From the NCBI GenBank assembly GCA_963716245.1, contig OY970300.1, positions 682,001 through 746,000 of the forward strand: a stretch of DNA of 64,000 bases, in the 5' to 3' direction. The position numbers and the translations under genes are program-made. Shown here piece by piece: positions 7,985 through 17,138 of this stretch. The stretch comes from VRUE01 sp963716245 (lineage in GTDB: Bacteria; Actinomycetota; Thermoleophilia; Solirubrobacterales; 70-9). Under the pieces are notes generated by a model. That model was given only the letters and a program-made list of their open reading frames with translations, ran no database searches and was not told the DNA's origin. The stretch's first letter is position 1; every line of letters begins with the position of its first letter.

Positions 7985-9438
7985 GTGTCCTTGCAGCCTC
8001 CTCCTCGCGAGCTGTTGACGATCGTCGCTTCGGCGCCGGTCGCGAAGCGGGTCAGCCCGCCGGGCATAACCGCCGCCCTGTCGGGGCCGCTCACCGCGAA
8101 GGGTCGCAAATCGACCCGGCGCGGCCGCAGCCGCCCGTCGCAGACGGTGGGGTGGGTGGAGAGCGAGACGGTCTCCTGGGCGACGAAGCGCTCGGGGTGG
8201 CGACCCACGAGGTCCTTCGCCCGCCGCCGCTCGTCCTCCGTCGCGTGGGGCAGGATCGTCACGCCGGTGCCACCGAACCCATCGCGCGGCTTAAGCGTCA
8301 GCTCGTCCAGCCGCTCCAGCGCCCCGCGGCGTGCGTCCTCGTCGCAGAGGTCGAAGCTGGGCACCGAGCGCAGCAGCGGCTCCTCGCCCAGGTAGAAGCC
8401 GATCATCCGCTCGACGTAGGCGTGGGCGAGCTTGTCGTCGGCGACACCGGTGCCGAACGCGTTGAGACAGCGCAGGGTCCGCGATTCCAGCGCCGGCAGC
8501 AGCAGCTCACCCAGTTCCGTCGGCCGCCCGCCGTCGTCGCTGAGCCGCTCCTCGTCGAGCCGCCGGTAGAGGACGTCGACCGGCTGCCGGTTGCCGCCGT
8601 CGTCCCGCATGAAGAGACGCCCGTCGCGGAGGAGGAGGTCATGGGGAGTCACGACCGGCACTCCGAGCGCCCCCGCGAGCTCGCGGTGCTCGAACCAGGC
8701 ACCGCTCTCCTCACCCGGCGAGAGGATCGCGACCGCGGGCTCGTCCCGGCCCCCTCTCCCTGATTGCCGAGTTGACCCCCCTATCGTGTGGTCAACTCGG
8801 CTGTCGCTGTCAGGAGCGGCGGCGCGGAGGACGCCGGCAAGGCCCTTGGCATAGCCCTCGATCGACGCCGGCTCGACGCTCGTTCCCAGCGCCGGCTGTA
8901 CGACCTCGCGCAGGGCGAGCGCGTAGGCGGCGCCGGACGGCATCCGGGCGTTGTCCTCCAGCACGAGCATCGTGCCCCTCGCGTCGCGGACCAAATCGAG
9001 CCCGACCACCGCAGCGGGCGGCACGCCCGGGTCGAGCAGGCCGCGCATCCGCGACTCGTAGCCCGCCGAGGTGCGCAGCACGTGCCACGGGACCACTCCC
9101 TGCTCGAAGATCCGCTGCTCGCCGTAGACGTCGAGCAGGAAGGCGTTCAGCGCCCGCGCCCGCTGGAGGATTCCCGCTTCGAGGTCCCGCCACTCCTCGC
9201 CGTCGATCACCCGCGGCACGGGGTCCACCTCCAGGGGCTGCCCTTCGCCGAAGGTGACGCCGCGCGCCGCGCAGTCCGCCCGCACGCGCTCGTGCAGCCC
9301 GCTCAGGTCCCGGCGGGCGAGGGCGTCTAGAACGGGCTCGTAGTGAGGCCGTGGCGCGCCGTCGGCGGCAAATGCCTCGTCATAGGAGCCGTCCGCCTGC
9401 GGATAGTCGGCGAACGCCGCGTGCCGGGTCGTCTCCAT
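7966..9438 (-). CDS. Circularly permuted ATP-grasp type 2 protein
   Basis: The protein has 490 aa, typical of circularly permuted ATP-grasp (DUF404/DUF407) proteins. Marks of the family are GVTFGEGQPLEVDPVPRVI (about 60-80), the Lys-poor loop LEDNARMPSGAAYAL, DVLYRRLDEERL, and the Gly-rich LKPRDGFGGTGVTI near residue 405. Such proteins are thought to ligate an acid to an amine with ATP, but few have known substrates. The gene is the first of a two-gene unit with the C26 amidotransferase (19-base overlap). A ligase plus hydrolase for the same bond type is a reasonable inference. Confidence 0.9.
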   Translation of the reverse strand: METTRHAAFADYPQADGSYDEAFAADGAPRPHYEPVLDALARRDLSGLHERVRADCAARGVTFGEGQPLEVDPVPRVIDGEEWRDLEAGILQRARALNAFLLDVYGEQRIFEQGVVPWHVLRTSAGYESRMRGLLDPGVPPAAVVGLDLVRDARGTMLVLEDNARMPSGAAYALALREVVQPALGTSVEPASIEGYAKGLAGVLRAAAPDSDSRVDHTIGGSTRQSGRGGRDEPAVAILSPGEESGAWFEHRELAGALGVPVVTPHDLLLRDGRLFMRDDGGNRQPVDVLYRRLDEERLSDDGGRPTELGELLLPALESRTLRCLNAFGTGVADDKLAHAYVERMIGFYLGEEPLLRSVPSFDLCDEDARRGALERLDELTLKPRDGFGGTGVTILPHATEDERRRAKDLVGRHPERFVAQETVSLSTHPTVCDGRLRPRRVDLRPFAVSGPDRAAVMPGGLTRFATGAEATIVNSSRGGGCKDTWVTRA

Positions 9439-9447
9439 GCAGCCACG

Positions 9448-11883
9448 CTAGGTACCCGGTTCCGACGCCAATTCCTCGCCGGGGGCTTCCAGCGCTTCGA
9501 TCTGCGGCAGGCGCCAGAGCAGGCTGGCGATCGTCAGGCCGGCCGCCGAGCAGGCCAGGGCCAGGAACCACTGGGTCGGGCCGAGCAGGGTCATCTCGAA
9601 GAAGTGCCGGACGGGCCCGGCGGCGAGGATCAGCGCGAAAAGGGCGCCGAGCCCGGCGACCATCGCCAGCATGTAGCTCTGGATCGCGATGTGCTCGCGA
9701 CCGGGGCCGCGCTCGAGAAGCAGGACGAAGGAGAGGCCGAGCACGATCAGCGTCGTCGTCGCCGCGGTGCGGGCCTCGCCCAGCGTGCCGCCGAAAACCG
9801 TGTCGACGAGGAAGAAGCAGAGGATCGAGCCAAGGGCGGTCGCCAGCCCGGCCGGCACGGCGAACGCGGCGAGCGCCCGCAGCAGCCGGCCGCGGTAGAG
9901 CGGCCCGTCCGAGGGCGCCAGGGCCAGCACGAAGGAGGGGATGCCGATCGTCAGGAAGGCGGCGAGGGTGAGGTGGCGCGGCAGGAACGGGAAGGCGAAG
10001 CCGGGGACGGCGACGAGCAGGATCAGCGTCGCCGCGTAGACCGTCTTGGTCAGGTAGAGCCGGCCGAGGCGGTGGATGTTGCGGGCGATCCGGCGCCCCT
10101 CGGCGACCGCTTCGGGCAGCCGCGCGAACTGGTCCTTGAGCAGGACCACGTCGGCGACGCCCTTGGTCACCTGGGCGCCCGAGCCCATCGCCACGGCCAG
10201 CCGCGCCTGCTTCAGCGCCGGCACGTCGTTGACCCCGTCGCCGATCATCGCCGTGTAGCGGCCCGCGCCGCGCAGGGCCTCGACCAGCGCCCGCTTCTGC
10301 TCGGGGGCGATCCGGCAGAAGATCGTGTTGCGCAGGGCCGCCTCGGCCAGGGCATCGGGATCGTCGGGCAGCTCGGAGCCCTCGATCACGCCGGCGTCCT
10401 GGGGCACGCCGACCGCGTAGGCGACCGCCGTCACGGTCGCCCGCGCGTCGCCGGAGATCAGCTTCAGGTCGACGCCCTCCTCGGCGATGAAGGCGATCGT
10501 CTCGGCCGCGTCGGCGCGCAGCGTCTCCTCGAGCACGACCAGCGCCACGGGCTTCAGCCGCGGCGGCGGCGCGGCCGCGGCGTCCTCGGGCAGCGCCTCG
10601 CTCGCTTCGCCGAAGGCGACGACGCGGCGCCCCGCCGCCGTCTCCTCCTCCAGCTTGCGTGCCAGCCCGGAGGGCAGGCTCAGCGCTCCCGCCGCGCCGA
10701 GCACGTCGGGCGCGCCGAGCACGTAGCTGGTGCCGCCCAGGCGCAGGCCGCTCCACTTCCACTTGGAGGAGAACGGCACTTCGCCGCTCACCCGCCCCGG
10801 CTTGCCCGGGAAGGCCGCGGCGATCGTCTCCAGGGTCCGGTTGCGGTCGCCCGCGCTCGCGGCGAAGCTCCCCAGCGCGGCCTTCGCCTCCTCGGGGTCG
10901 ACCCCGTCGGCGACCTCGACCCCGAGCAGGCGCAGCTCGCCGTCGGTCAGCGTGCCGGTCTTGTCGACGCAGATCGTGTCGACCGCGGCGAGGCTCTCGG
11001 TCGCGCTCATCTGCTGGACCAGCGTGTCGTTGCGGGCGAGCCGCACGGCGGCCACGGCGAAGGTGACGCTCATCAGCAGCACCATCCCCTCGGGGATCAG
11101 CGTGATCAGGCCCGCGGTAGCCGTCTGCGCCGCCTCGACCAAGTCGACGCTGCGCATCTGGAAGGTGAGCAGGAGGATCGCGGCGAGCGGCACCATCACG
11201 TAGGTGCAGGCGACGATCACCCGGTTGACCTCGTGCTGGAGCGGCGAGGGCGGGTGGCGGAAGGCCTTCGCCTCGCCCGCGAGGCGCCCCGCGTAGCTCT
11301 CCTCGCGCACGGCGTCGACCTCGTAATGGCCCGAGCCGGAGATGCCGAAGGAGCCCGAGAGCGCCCGCTCGCCGGGCTCCTTGCGCACGCCGTCGGCCTC
11401 GCCGGTCAGCAGCGACTCGTCGAGCGTCATCCCGCGGCTGGCGATCACCTCGCCGTCGGCGACGAGCTGGTCGCCCGGCTCGACCGCGATCACGTCGCCG
11501 GGCACGACCTCGTCGGCCAGCAGCTCGACCGTCTCGCCGTCGCGCACGACCTTGGCGTGCGGGGCGACCAGCACCGCGAGCTCCTCCAGCGTCCGCTTGG
11601 CCTTCAGCTCCTGGCGGATGCCGATGTAGGAGTTGACGATCGCGATCCCGAGGAAGGCCGCGTCGGCGAGCAGCCCCAGCGAGAGGATCAGCACGCCGAA
11701 GAAGACGATGATCGCGTTGAACAGCGTGAAGACGTTGCCGGCGACGATGCTGGCCGTCGAGCGCGAGGTGCTCTCCCGGGGCTGGCCGAGCTTGCGCAGG
11801 CGCTTCGCCGCCTCGGCGCTCGACAGCCCCTGCTCCCGGGGCGAGGCAGGGGCGGCGGGCTGGTCTTTGGCGATCGCGGTCAG
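9448..11883 (-). CDS. Cation-transporting P-type ATPase
   Basis: About 811 aa. Visible landmarks are the actuator loop LLTGEADGV, the membrane motif LIPEGMVLL, the phosphorylation site DKTGTLTDGE, the hinge GDGVNDVPALKQA, and transmembrane helices in the N-terminal and C-terminal thirds. The clear N-terminal signature GLSSAEAAKRLRKLGQ lies upstream of the GTG at 11694, so translation must begin earlier. The frame is open to a stop at 11920-11922 but holds no ATG, GTG or TTG there. I place the start at a CTG (11883), preceded by GAAGAG. Alternatively a GTG in another frame (revcomp near 11910, VNAAEEPRP) with a one-base shift would give a natural N-terminus. The ion is not identifiable with confidence. 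Confidence 0.88.
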   Translation of the reverse strand: MTAIAKDQPAAPASPREQGLSSAEAAKRLRKLGQPRESTSRSTASIVAGNVFTLFNAIIVFFGVLILSLGLLADAAFLGIAIVNSYIGIRQELKAKRTLEELAVLVAPHAKVVRDGETVELLADEVVPGDVIAVEPGDQLVADGEVIASRGMTLDESLLTGEADGVRKEPGERALSGSFGISGSGHYEVDAVREESYAGRLAGEAKAFRHPPSPLQHEVNRVIVACTYVMVPLAAILLLTFQMRSVDLVEAAQTATAGLITLIPEGMVLLMSVTFAVAAVRLARNDTLVQQMSATESLAAVDTICVDKTGTLTDGELRLLGVEVADGVDPEEAKAALGSFAASAGDRNRTLETIAAAFPGKPGRVSGEVPFSSKWKWSGLRLGGTSYVLGAPDVLGAAGALSLPSGLARKLEEETAAGRRVVAFGEASEALPEDAAAAPPPRLKPVALVVLEETLRADAAETIAFIAEEGVDLKLISGDARATVTAVAYAVGVPQDAGVIEGSELPDDPDALAEAALRNTIFCRIAPEQKRALVEALRGAGRYTAMIGDGVNDVPALKQARLAVAMGSGAQVTKGVADVVLLKDQFARLPEAVAEGRRIARNIHRLGRLYLTKTVYAATLILLVAVPGFAFPFLPRHLTLAAFLTIGIPSFVLALAPSDGPLYRGRLLRALAAFAVPAGLATALGSILCFFLVDTVFGGTLGEARTAATTTLIVLGLSFVLLLERGPGREHIAIQSYMLAMVAGLGALFALILAAGPVRHFFEMTLLGPTQWFLALACSAAGLTIASLLWRLPQIEALEAPGEELASEPGT

Positions 11884-11938
11884 GGTCTCGGCTCTTCGGC
11901 GGCGTTCACGACCACCTATTCAATAGGGTGGCGAGGCG

Positions 11939-12985
11939 ATGGCGTTGAAGCTCGGGCTGAACCTTGGATACTGGGGCATCGGCCCGGCCGGCCAGGACGC
12001 CGTCGAGGTCGTCCAGGCGGCCGAGCGGGCCGGCTTCGAGTCGGTCTGGGCGGCCGAGTCCTACGGCTCCGACGTGGTCAGCGTGCTCGCCTGGCTGGCG
12101 CCGCAGACCGAGACGATCAAGCTCGGCGCGGCGATCATGCAGGTGCCGGCGCGGCCGCCAGCCGCGGCGGCGATGGCCGGCGCGACGATCGACAAGCTGT
12201 CGGGCGGGCGGTTCCTCTTCGGCTTCGGGCCGTCCGGTCCGCAGGTCTCAGAGGGCTGGTATGGCGTCCCCTACGCGAAGCCCTGGGGCCGCACGCGCGA
12301 GTACATCGAAGTGGTGCGCGAGATCGTCGCCCGCGAGGGCAAGGTCGACCATCAGGGCGAGCACTACCAGCTGCCGCTGCCAGGCGGCGAGGGCAAGCCG
12401 CTGAAGCTCAACTTCCACCCCGAGCGGGCCCAGATCCCCGTCTTCGTCGGCGCGATCGGCCGCAAATCGGTCGAGATGGCGGCCGAGATCTGCGACGGCT
12501 GGATCCCGATCTTCTTCAGCGTCGACGCCTTCGAGCAGACCTGGGGCGAGCACCTGGAGGCCGGCTTCGCGAAGGGCGGGCGGCAGCGCTCCGACCTGGA
12601 GGTGAGCCCGTCCCTGCAGGTGGCGATCGACGGCGACCTCGAGGCGGCCAAGAATGTCGTCAAGGCGGGCCTCGTCCTCTACTTCGGCGGCATGGGCAGC
12701 CGCAAGACCAACTTCTACGTCGACCTCGCGCACCGCTTCGGCTTCGGCGAGGTCGCCGACGAGGTCCAGCGCCGCTTCCAGGAGGGCGACCGTGGCGGCG
12801 CCTTCGAGGCGATGCCCGACGAGATCGTCGAGGCGACCTCGCTGGTCGGCAGCGAGGCCGAGGTGGCGGAGCGGATCGAGCGCTTCCGCGGCGCCGGCAT
12901 CGACCGCCTGATCGTCTCCCCGGTCCACGTCGACCGCGGCGAGCAGCTGCACACGCTCGACCGCCTCGCAAGCCTGGCCGGATGA
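11939..12985 (+). CDS. LLM-class F420-dependent oxidoreductase
   Basis: The protein has 348 aa with the luciferase-like TIM barrel: KLGLNLGYWGIG at strand 1, FESVWAAESYGSD (about 37-49), a nonprolyl cis-peptide region near LGAAIMQVPAR, and AGATIDKLSGGRFLFGFGPS (about 80-99), the usual RxxLGxG-type motif. VFVGAIGRKSVEMAAEICDGW is the later cofactor-side motif. The family mostly uses F420H2, sometimes FMN. The start ATG 11939 lies 56 bases from the presumed start of the divergent P-type ATPase. The substrate is unknown. A second, distant family member is at 22541. Confidence 0.92.
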   Translation: MALKLGLNLGYWGIGPAGQDAVEVVQAAERAGFESVWAAESYGSDVVSVLAWLAPQTETIKLGAAIMQVPARPPAAAAMAGATIDKLSGGRFLFGFGPSGPQVSEGWYGVPYAKPWGRTREYIEVVREIVAREGKVDHQGEHYQLPLPGGEGKPLKLNFHPERAQIPVFVGAIGRKSVEMAAEICDGWIPIFFSVDAFEQTWGEHLEAGFAKGGRQRSDLEVSPSLQVAIDGDLEAAKNVVKAGLVLYFGGMGSRKTNFYVDLAHRFGFGEVADEVQRRFQEGDRGGAFEAMPDEIVEATSLVGSEAEVAERIERFRGAGIDRLIVSPVHVDRGEQLHTLDRLASLAG

Positions 12986-13116
12986 CGCACGTGGCGCGTC
13001 GCATCTCGGCGTCCTCGGTCGCTCGCGTGCGGAGCACGCCACGCTCCCTGCGTCCTTGACCTGCTCGGCCACGAGCGCCCCCGGCCAACCTTGGATTGCA
13101 TAGTCTTCCCCGCCGC

Positions 13117-14235
13117 ATGAAGATCGGAGTGCCGAGAGAGACCGCCGATGGGGAGCGCCGCGTGGCGCTGGTTCCGGACGTGGTCAAATCGCTGAAGAAG
13201 GACGAGAAGCTCGAGGTGCTGGTCGAGTCCGGCGCCGGCGAGGCCGCCGGCCATCCCGACTCCCAGTACAAGGAGGCGGGCGCCGACACGGTGACGGACG
13301 AGAGCGCCTGGGGCGCCGACGTGGTGCTCCGCGTCCGCACGCCGAGCGCCGAGGAGATCGGCCGGCTGAAGTCCGGTCAGCTGCTGATCGGCCATCTCGA
13401 TCCCTGGACCGCCGCCGAGACCAACAAGGCCTTGGCCGGCGCCGGCGTCACCAGCTTCGCGATGGAGGCGATCCCGCGCACGACGCGTGCCCAGGCGATG
13501 GATGCGCTCTCCTCGCAGGCCGCCGCCGGCGGCTACGCCGCGACCCTGATCGCCGCCCGCGAGTCCGGCCGCTTCTTCGGGATGATGACCACGGCCGCAG
13601 GCACCGTGCCGCCGGCCAAGGTGCTGGTCCTGGGCGCGGGCGTCGCCGGCCTGCAGGCGGTCGCCACGGCGAAGCGGCTCGGCGCGATCGTCACCGGCTT
13701 CGACATCCGCCGCGCCGCCTGGGAGCAGATCGCCTCGCTCGGCGGTCGCCCGCTCGAACTCGACTTCATCCCGGACGCCGAAGGCGAGGGCGGCTACGCG
13801 CGCCCGCTGACCGACGAGGAGAACGCCAAGGTCGTCGAGGCGATCGGCGAGAACGCCGCCAGGCAGGACGTGATCGTCACCACCGCCGCGATCCCCGGCC
13901 GCCCGGCGCCGCGGCTGATCACCGCCGAGGCCGTCCGCAGCATGCGGCCCGGCTCGGTGATCGTCGACCTCGCCGCCGAGAGCGGCGGCAACTGCGAGCT
14001 GACCAGGGCGGGGGAGACGGTGGTCGAGAACGGCGTCAAGATCGTCGGCGCCCGCAACCTGCCCGCCGAGATGCCGGCGCCCGCCTCGCAGCTCTACGCC
14101 AAGAACCTCGAGAACCTGCTCGGGCTGCTGGTCGGCGAGGACGGCGCCCTGAACGTCGACTTCGAGGACGACATCGTCGCCGCCGCCTGCATCACCCACG
14201 GCGGCGAGATCAAGAACGAGAGGGCCGCGAAATGA
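13117..14235 (+). CDS. pntAA: NAD(P) transhydrogenase subunit alpha, part 1
   Basis: The protein has 372 aa and forms the NAD(H)-binding domain I of the membrane-bound proton-translocating transhydrogenase. It begins MKIGVPRETADGERRVALVP, the shared start of alanine dehydrogenase/transhydrogenase. RTTRAQAMDALSSQA and the Rossmann motif VLVLGAGVAGLQAVATAKR (about 168-186) follow. The transhydrogenase assignment over alanine dehydrogenase rests on the next two genes. The ATG at 13117 is preferred over one seven codons upstream because homology starts there. Its stop overlaps the pntAB start by four bases. Confidence 0.95.
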   Translation: MKIGVPRETADGERRVALVPDVVKSLKKDEKLEVLVESGAGEAAGHPDSQYKEAGADTVTDESAWGADVVLRVRTPSAEEIGRLKSGQLLIGHLDPWTAAETNKALAGAGVTSFAMEAIPRTTRAQAMDALSSQAAAGGYAATLIAARESGRFFGMMTTAAGTVPPAKVLVLGAGVAGLQAVATAKRLGAIVTGFDIRRAAWEQIASLGGRPLELDFIPDAEGEGGYARPLTDEENAKVVEAIGENAARQDVIVTTAAIPGRPAPRLITAEAVRSMRPGSVIVDLAAESGGNCELTRAGETVVENGVKIVGARNLPAEMPAPASQLYAKNLENLLGLLVGEDGALNVDFEDDIVAAACITHGGEIKNERAAK

Positions 14236-14582
14236 GCTTGATGACCGAGATCACGATCTTCGTCCTCGCCGCCTTCGTCGGCTTCGAGGTGATCTCGAAG
14301 GTGCCGACGACCCTGCACACGCCGCTGATGTCGCAGACCAACGCGATCCACGGGATCGTCATGCTGGGCGGTCTGATCGTCGTCGGCTTCGCCGACGACG
14401 GGCTCGAGTACGTGATCGGCACGATCGCGATCGCCTTCGGCGCGATCAACATCGTCGGCGGCTTCATGGTCACCGACCGGATGCTCGGCATGTTCTCGCG
14501 CAAGCCGAAACCGAAGGCGACCGCAGCCGCAGAGGCTGCGCCAAGCGGCGGCTCGAGCAGCGACGGCTCGCGAGGGGGATGA
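14232..14582 (+). CDS. pntAB: NAD(P) transhydrogenase subunit alpha, part 2
   Basis: The protein has 116 aa, three hydrophobic segments and the family stretch SKVPTTLHTPLMSQTNAIHG (about 22-41), followed by IVMLGGLIVVG. This is the small membrane part of domain II that in E. coli is fused to PntA's NAD domain. The C-terminal 25 residues are a Ser/Gly-rich extension not needed for the fold. It overlaps pntAA by ATGA and is one base from pntB, so the three are one operon and make one proton-driven NADPH-forming complex. Confidence 0.95.
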   Translation: MSLMTEITIFVLAAFVGFEVISKVPTTLHTPLMSQTNAIHGIVMLGGLIVVGFADDGLEYVIGTIAIAFGAINIVGGFMVTDRMLGMFSRKPKPKATAAAEAAPSGGSSSDGSRGG

Positions 14583-14583
14583 C

Positions 14584-16014
14584 GTGAGCGCCCTCACGCA
14601 GATCCCCGCGGCAGTCTTCGAGCCGGGCGGCGACGCCGCCACGGCGCTCTACATCGTCGCCTTCTCGCTCTTCATCCTCGGCGTCCGCCGCGGCACCCAC
14701 CCGACCACGGCCAAACAGGGCAACCTGATCGCCGCCGTCGGCATGGCGATCGCGGTCGTCACGACCCTGCTGCTCGACGGCATGGGCAACTGGGGCATCC
14801 TCTTCGGCGCCCTGCTGGTCGGCAGCGCGATCGGCGTGATCGCCTCGGTCCGCGTCCAGATGACCGAGATGCCGCAGATGGTCGCCCTCTACAACGGGGT
14901 CGGCGGCGGCGCGGTCGCGCTGATCGCCTGGGCGGAGATCCGCCACGGCATCTCGCTCGGGCACGAGATCCCGCTCGACGAGCTGATCCCCGTGCTCTTC
15001 GCGGCGGTCGTCGGCTCGGTCTCCTTCTGGGGCTCGAACATCGCCTTCGCCAAGCTCCAGGACCTGATCCCGACCCGGCCGCTCGCGGTGCCCGGCCAGC
15101 AGGTGATCAACGCGCTGCTCCTGATCGGCATCGTCGTCGCCTGCGTCGTCACCGCGATCGACAACGACCACCCCTCCGAGGCCCTGTTCATCGCGATCCT
15201 GCTCGCCGCCGGGCTGCTCGGCAACCTAGTAGTGCTGCCGATTGGCGGCGCCGACATGCCGGTCGTGATCTCGCTGCTCAACGCCTTCACCGGCCTCTCC
15301 GCGGCGGCTGCCGGCTTCGCCCTCGACAACGTCGCCCTGATCGTCGCCGGCACCCTGGTCGGCTCCTCGGGAACGATCCTGACGATGGAGATGGCGACCG
15401 CGATGAACCGCTCGGTCGGCAACATCCTCTTCGCCGGCTTCGGCGGTGCGCCTGCGGCTGCCAAGGGCGACGGTGAGGAACGACCCCACACCTCCGTCAG
15501 CGCCCAGGACGCGGCGATCAAGCTCGCTTACGCCGACTCCGTGGTGATCGTCCCCGGCTACGGCCTTGCTGTCGCCCAGGCCCAGCACGCGATCAAGGAG
15601 GTCGCCGATGAGCTGGAGAAGCGCGGCGTCACCGTCAACTACGCGATCCACCCGGTCGCGGGCCGCATGCCCGGCCACATGAACGTCCTCCTCGCCGAGG
15701 CCGACGTGCCCTATGAGCAGCTGCGCGAGATGGAGGAGATCAACCCCGAGATGCCGCGCACCGACGTCGCCGTCGTGGTCGGCGCCAACGACGTCACCAA
15801 CCCGGCGGCGAAAAACGACCCGGACAGCCCGATCGCCGGCATGCCGATCATCGAAGTCGACCAGGCCCAGCAGGTGATCGTGATCAAGCGCTCCCTGAGC
15901 CCCGGCTTCGCCGGCATCGACAACGACCTCTTCTATGAACCGAACACGTCGATGCTGTTCGCCGACGCCAAACAGGCCGCCGCCGACATAGCCGCCGAGA
16001 TCGGCAACCTCTAA
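14584..16014 (+). CDS. pntB: NAD(P) transhydrogenase subunit beta
   Basis: The protein has 476 aa. The first about 270 residues are hydrophobic (domain II, roughly eight to nine membrane helices, including RVQMTEMPQMVALYNGVGGG). The rest is the NADP(H)-binding domain III with VVIVPGYGLAVAQAQH, HPVAGRMPGHMNVLLAEA, VVVGANDVTNPAA and the final GFAGIDNDLFYEPNTSMLFADAK region. GTG start, one base after pntAB. The complex uses proton flow to move hydride from NADH to NADP+. Confidence 0.96.
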   Translation: MSALTQIPAAVFEPGGDAATALYIVAFSLFILGVRRGTHPTTAKQGNLIAAVGMAIAVVTTLLLDGMGNWGILFGALLVGSAIGVIASVRVQMTEMPQMVALYNGVGGGAVALIAWAEIRHGISLGHEIPLDELIPVLFAAVVGSVSFWGSNIAFAKLQDLIPTRPLAVPGQQVINALLLIGIVVACVVTAIDNDHPSEALFIAILLAAGLLGNLVVLPIGGADMPVVISLLNAFTGLSAAAAGFALDNVALIVAGTLVGSSGTILTMEMATAMNRSVGNILFAGFGGAPAAAKGDGEERPHTSVSAQDAAIKLAYADSVVIVPGYGLAVAQAQHAIKEVADELEKRGVTVNYAIHPVAGRMPGHMNVLLAEADVPYEQLREMEEINPEMPRTDVAVVVGANDVTNPAAKNDPDSPIAGMPIIEVDQAQQVIVIKRSLSPGFAGIDNDLFYEPNTSMLFADAKQAAADIAAEIGNL

Positions 16015-16083
16015 CCCCCGCCGATCCGGCGGAGGCGTCTCTCGCAAACTCCGCGTAGTTCCAACCCGGGCGGGGGCGAGTCT

Positions 16084-16135
16084 GGACGTGCCGCCTCTTA
16101 GGTGCCCATATGGGCACCGAACAGCCGGCACGTCT
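16084..16135. repeat. Dispersed palindromic repeat, copy 1
   Basis: The outer arms are GGACGTGCCG (16084-16093) and CGGCACGTCT (16126-16135), with a perfect 18-bp inner palindrome, GGTGCCCATATGGGCACC (16101-16118). The ATG of the AbiEi-like gene (16110) is the second half of the palindrome centre. Other copies lie at 17045 and 55913. Confidence 0.85.
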
Positions 16136-17060
16136 CCCCGGGGACCGTCGTAAAGCCACCGCGAAGCGTGAACGCGCCCTCCATGTGCTCGCCAAGAAGC
16201 AACATGGCGTGGTGTCGCGCCGGCAGCTGCTAGCCGCCGGCCTCAGCGTCCGCACGATTCGGCGTCGGGTCGAGTCAGGCTGGCTTCATCTGCTTCATCG
16301 GGGCGTTTATGCCGTAGGTGACGGGCGGTTGAGCGCGCGAGGGCGATGGCTCGGGGCGGTGCTGGCTTGTGGTGAGGGAGCAGTGCTCAGCCACCGAAGT
16401 GCAGCGGGGTTCTGGGGCCTGACGCGGACGGACTCGCATCCGATCGAAGTGACAAGCGGTCGCGGGCGAAACCGCTCCGGCCTGCGCATTCACGAGTGTG
16501 GTGTCACTCCGGAAGACCGGACAGTCATGGACGCGGTTCCGGTCACGACGGTCTCTCGCACGCTGCTCGACTTGGCCGAGATCGTCGACGCGCGACGACT
16601 TGCGCGCGCATTCGAGGAGGCTGACCGGCTCGGGGTGCTCGACCTGCAAGATCTGCGCAAGACATGCGAGCGCGCCCATGGCCGGCACGGCCTCAAGGCC
16701 CTCCGCCCATTGATCGAGGCGGCGCGTATGCCGGAGTACACCCGATCTGATCTCGAGGACCGGGTCGTCACCCTCTGTCGAAGCCACGATCTGCCGGCCC
16801 CTCACACGAACGTCGAGGTCTTGGGACGGGAGGTCGATGCGTGTTGGCCGTCTCAGAAAGTGATCGTCGAAGCGGATGGCTGGGACTTCCATCGCCATCG
16901 GGCGGCGTTCGAGCGAGACCGCGCACGCGACTCTGCGCTGTTGGCGGCCGGGTATCGCGTCGTCAGGTTGACGCACAGACGCCTGGAACGGGAATCGAAC
17001 ACGGTGGTCGCAGAGCTTCGTCGCCTTCTGAACGCCAACCCCCCACGTGCCGTCCATTAG
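16110..17060 (+). CDS. AbiEi-like winged-helix plus DUF559-like nuclease-fold protein
   Basis: The protein has 316 aa. The N-terminal about 75 residues (HGVVSRRQLLAAGLSVRTIR and GWLHLLHRGVYAVG) are the winged-helix 'AbiEi antitoxin' domain seen in many actinobacterial orphan proteins. The C-terminal about 110 residues end in a DUF559/Vsr-like fold: acidic LEDRV, then EVDACWP, then VIVEADGWDFHRHRAAFERD and GYRVVRLTHR. These spaced acidic residues fit a PD-(D/E)XK nuclease core. There is no toxin partner nearby. The ATG lies in palindrome copy 1 and the stop in copy 2; a GTG at 16183 also precedes the domain. Whether it is a nuclease acting on these repeats is speculation. Confidence 0.82.
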   Translation: MGTEQPARLPGDRRKATAKRERALHVLAKKQHGVVSRRQLLAAGLSVRTIRRRVESGWLHLLHRGVYAVGDGRLSARGRWLGAVLACGEGAVLSHRSAAGFWGLTRTDSHPIEVTSGRGRNRSGLRIHECGVTPEDRTVMDAVPVTTVSRTLLDLAEIVDARRLARAFEEADRLGVLDLQDLRKTCERAHGRHGLKALRPLIEAARMPEYTRSDLEDRVVTLCRSHDLPAPHTNVEVLGREVDACWPSQKVIVEADGWDFHRHRAAFERDRARDSALLAAGYRVVRLTHRRLERESNTVVAELRRLLNANPPRAVH

Positions 17061-17094
17061 GTGCCCATAAGGGCACTCTTTGGGCGGCACGTCC
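17045..17094. repeat. Dispersed palindromic repeat, copy 2
   Basis: The outer arms are ACGTGCCG and CGGCACGT; the inner arm is GTGCCCATAAGGGCAC (17061-17076, one central mismatch). The stop codon TAG (17058-17060) of the AbiEi-like gene falls inside it. The 15 bases CGTGCCGTCCATTAG are identical to copy 3 at 55916. Confidence 0.85.
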
Positions 17095-17138
17095 CCTTCA
17101 TGGGGGCGAAATCGTGCCACTCGGGCCTCTCTCTACGC

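Noticed and set aside
9343..13059. A 1238-codon open frame on the + strand across the P-type ATPase and LLM genes
   Set aside because: The opposite and other frames hold clear enzyme motifs. This frame is low-complexity Arg/Gly/Asp.
16019..16033. CCGCC/GGCGG hairpin after pntB as terminator
   Set aside because: Only a five-bp stem and no T-run; too weak to call in GC-rich DNA.
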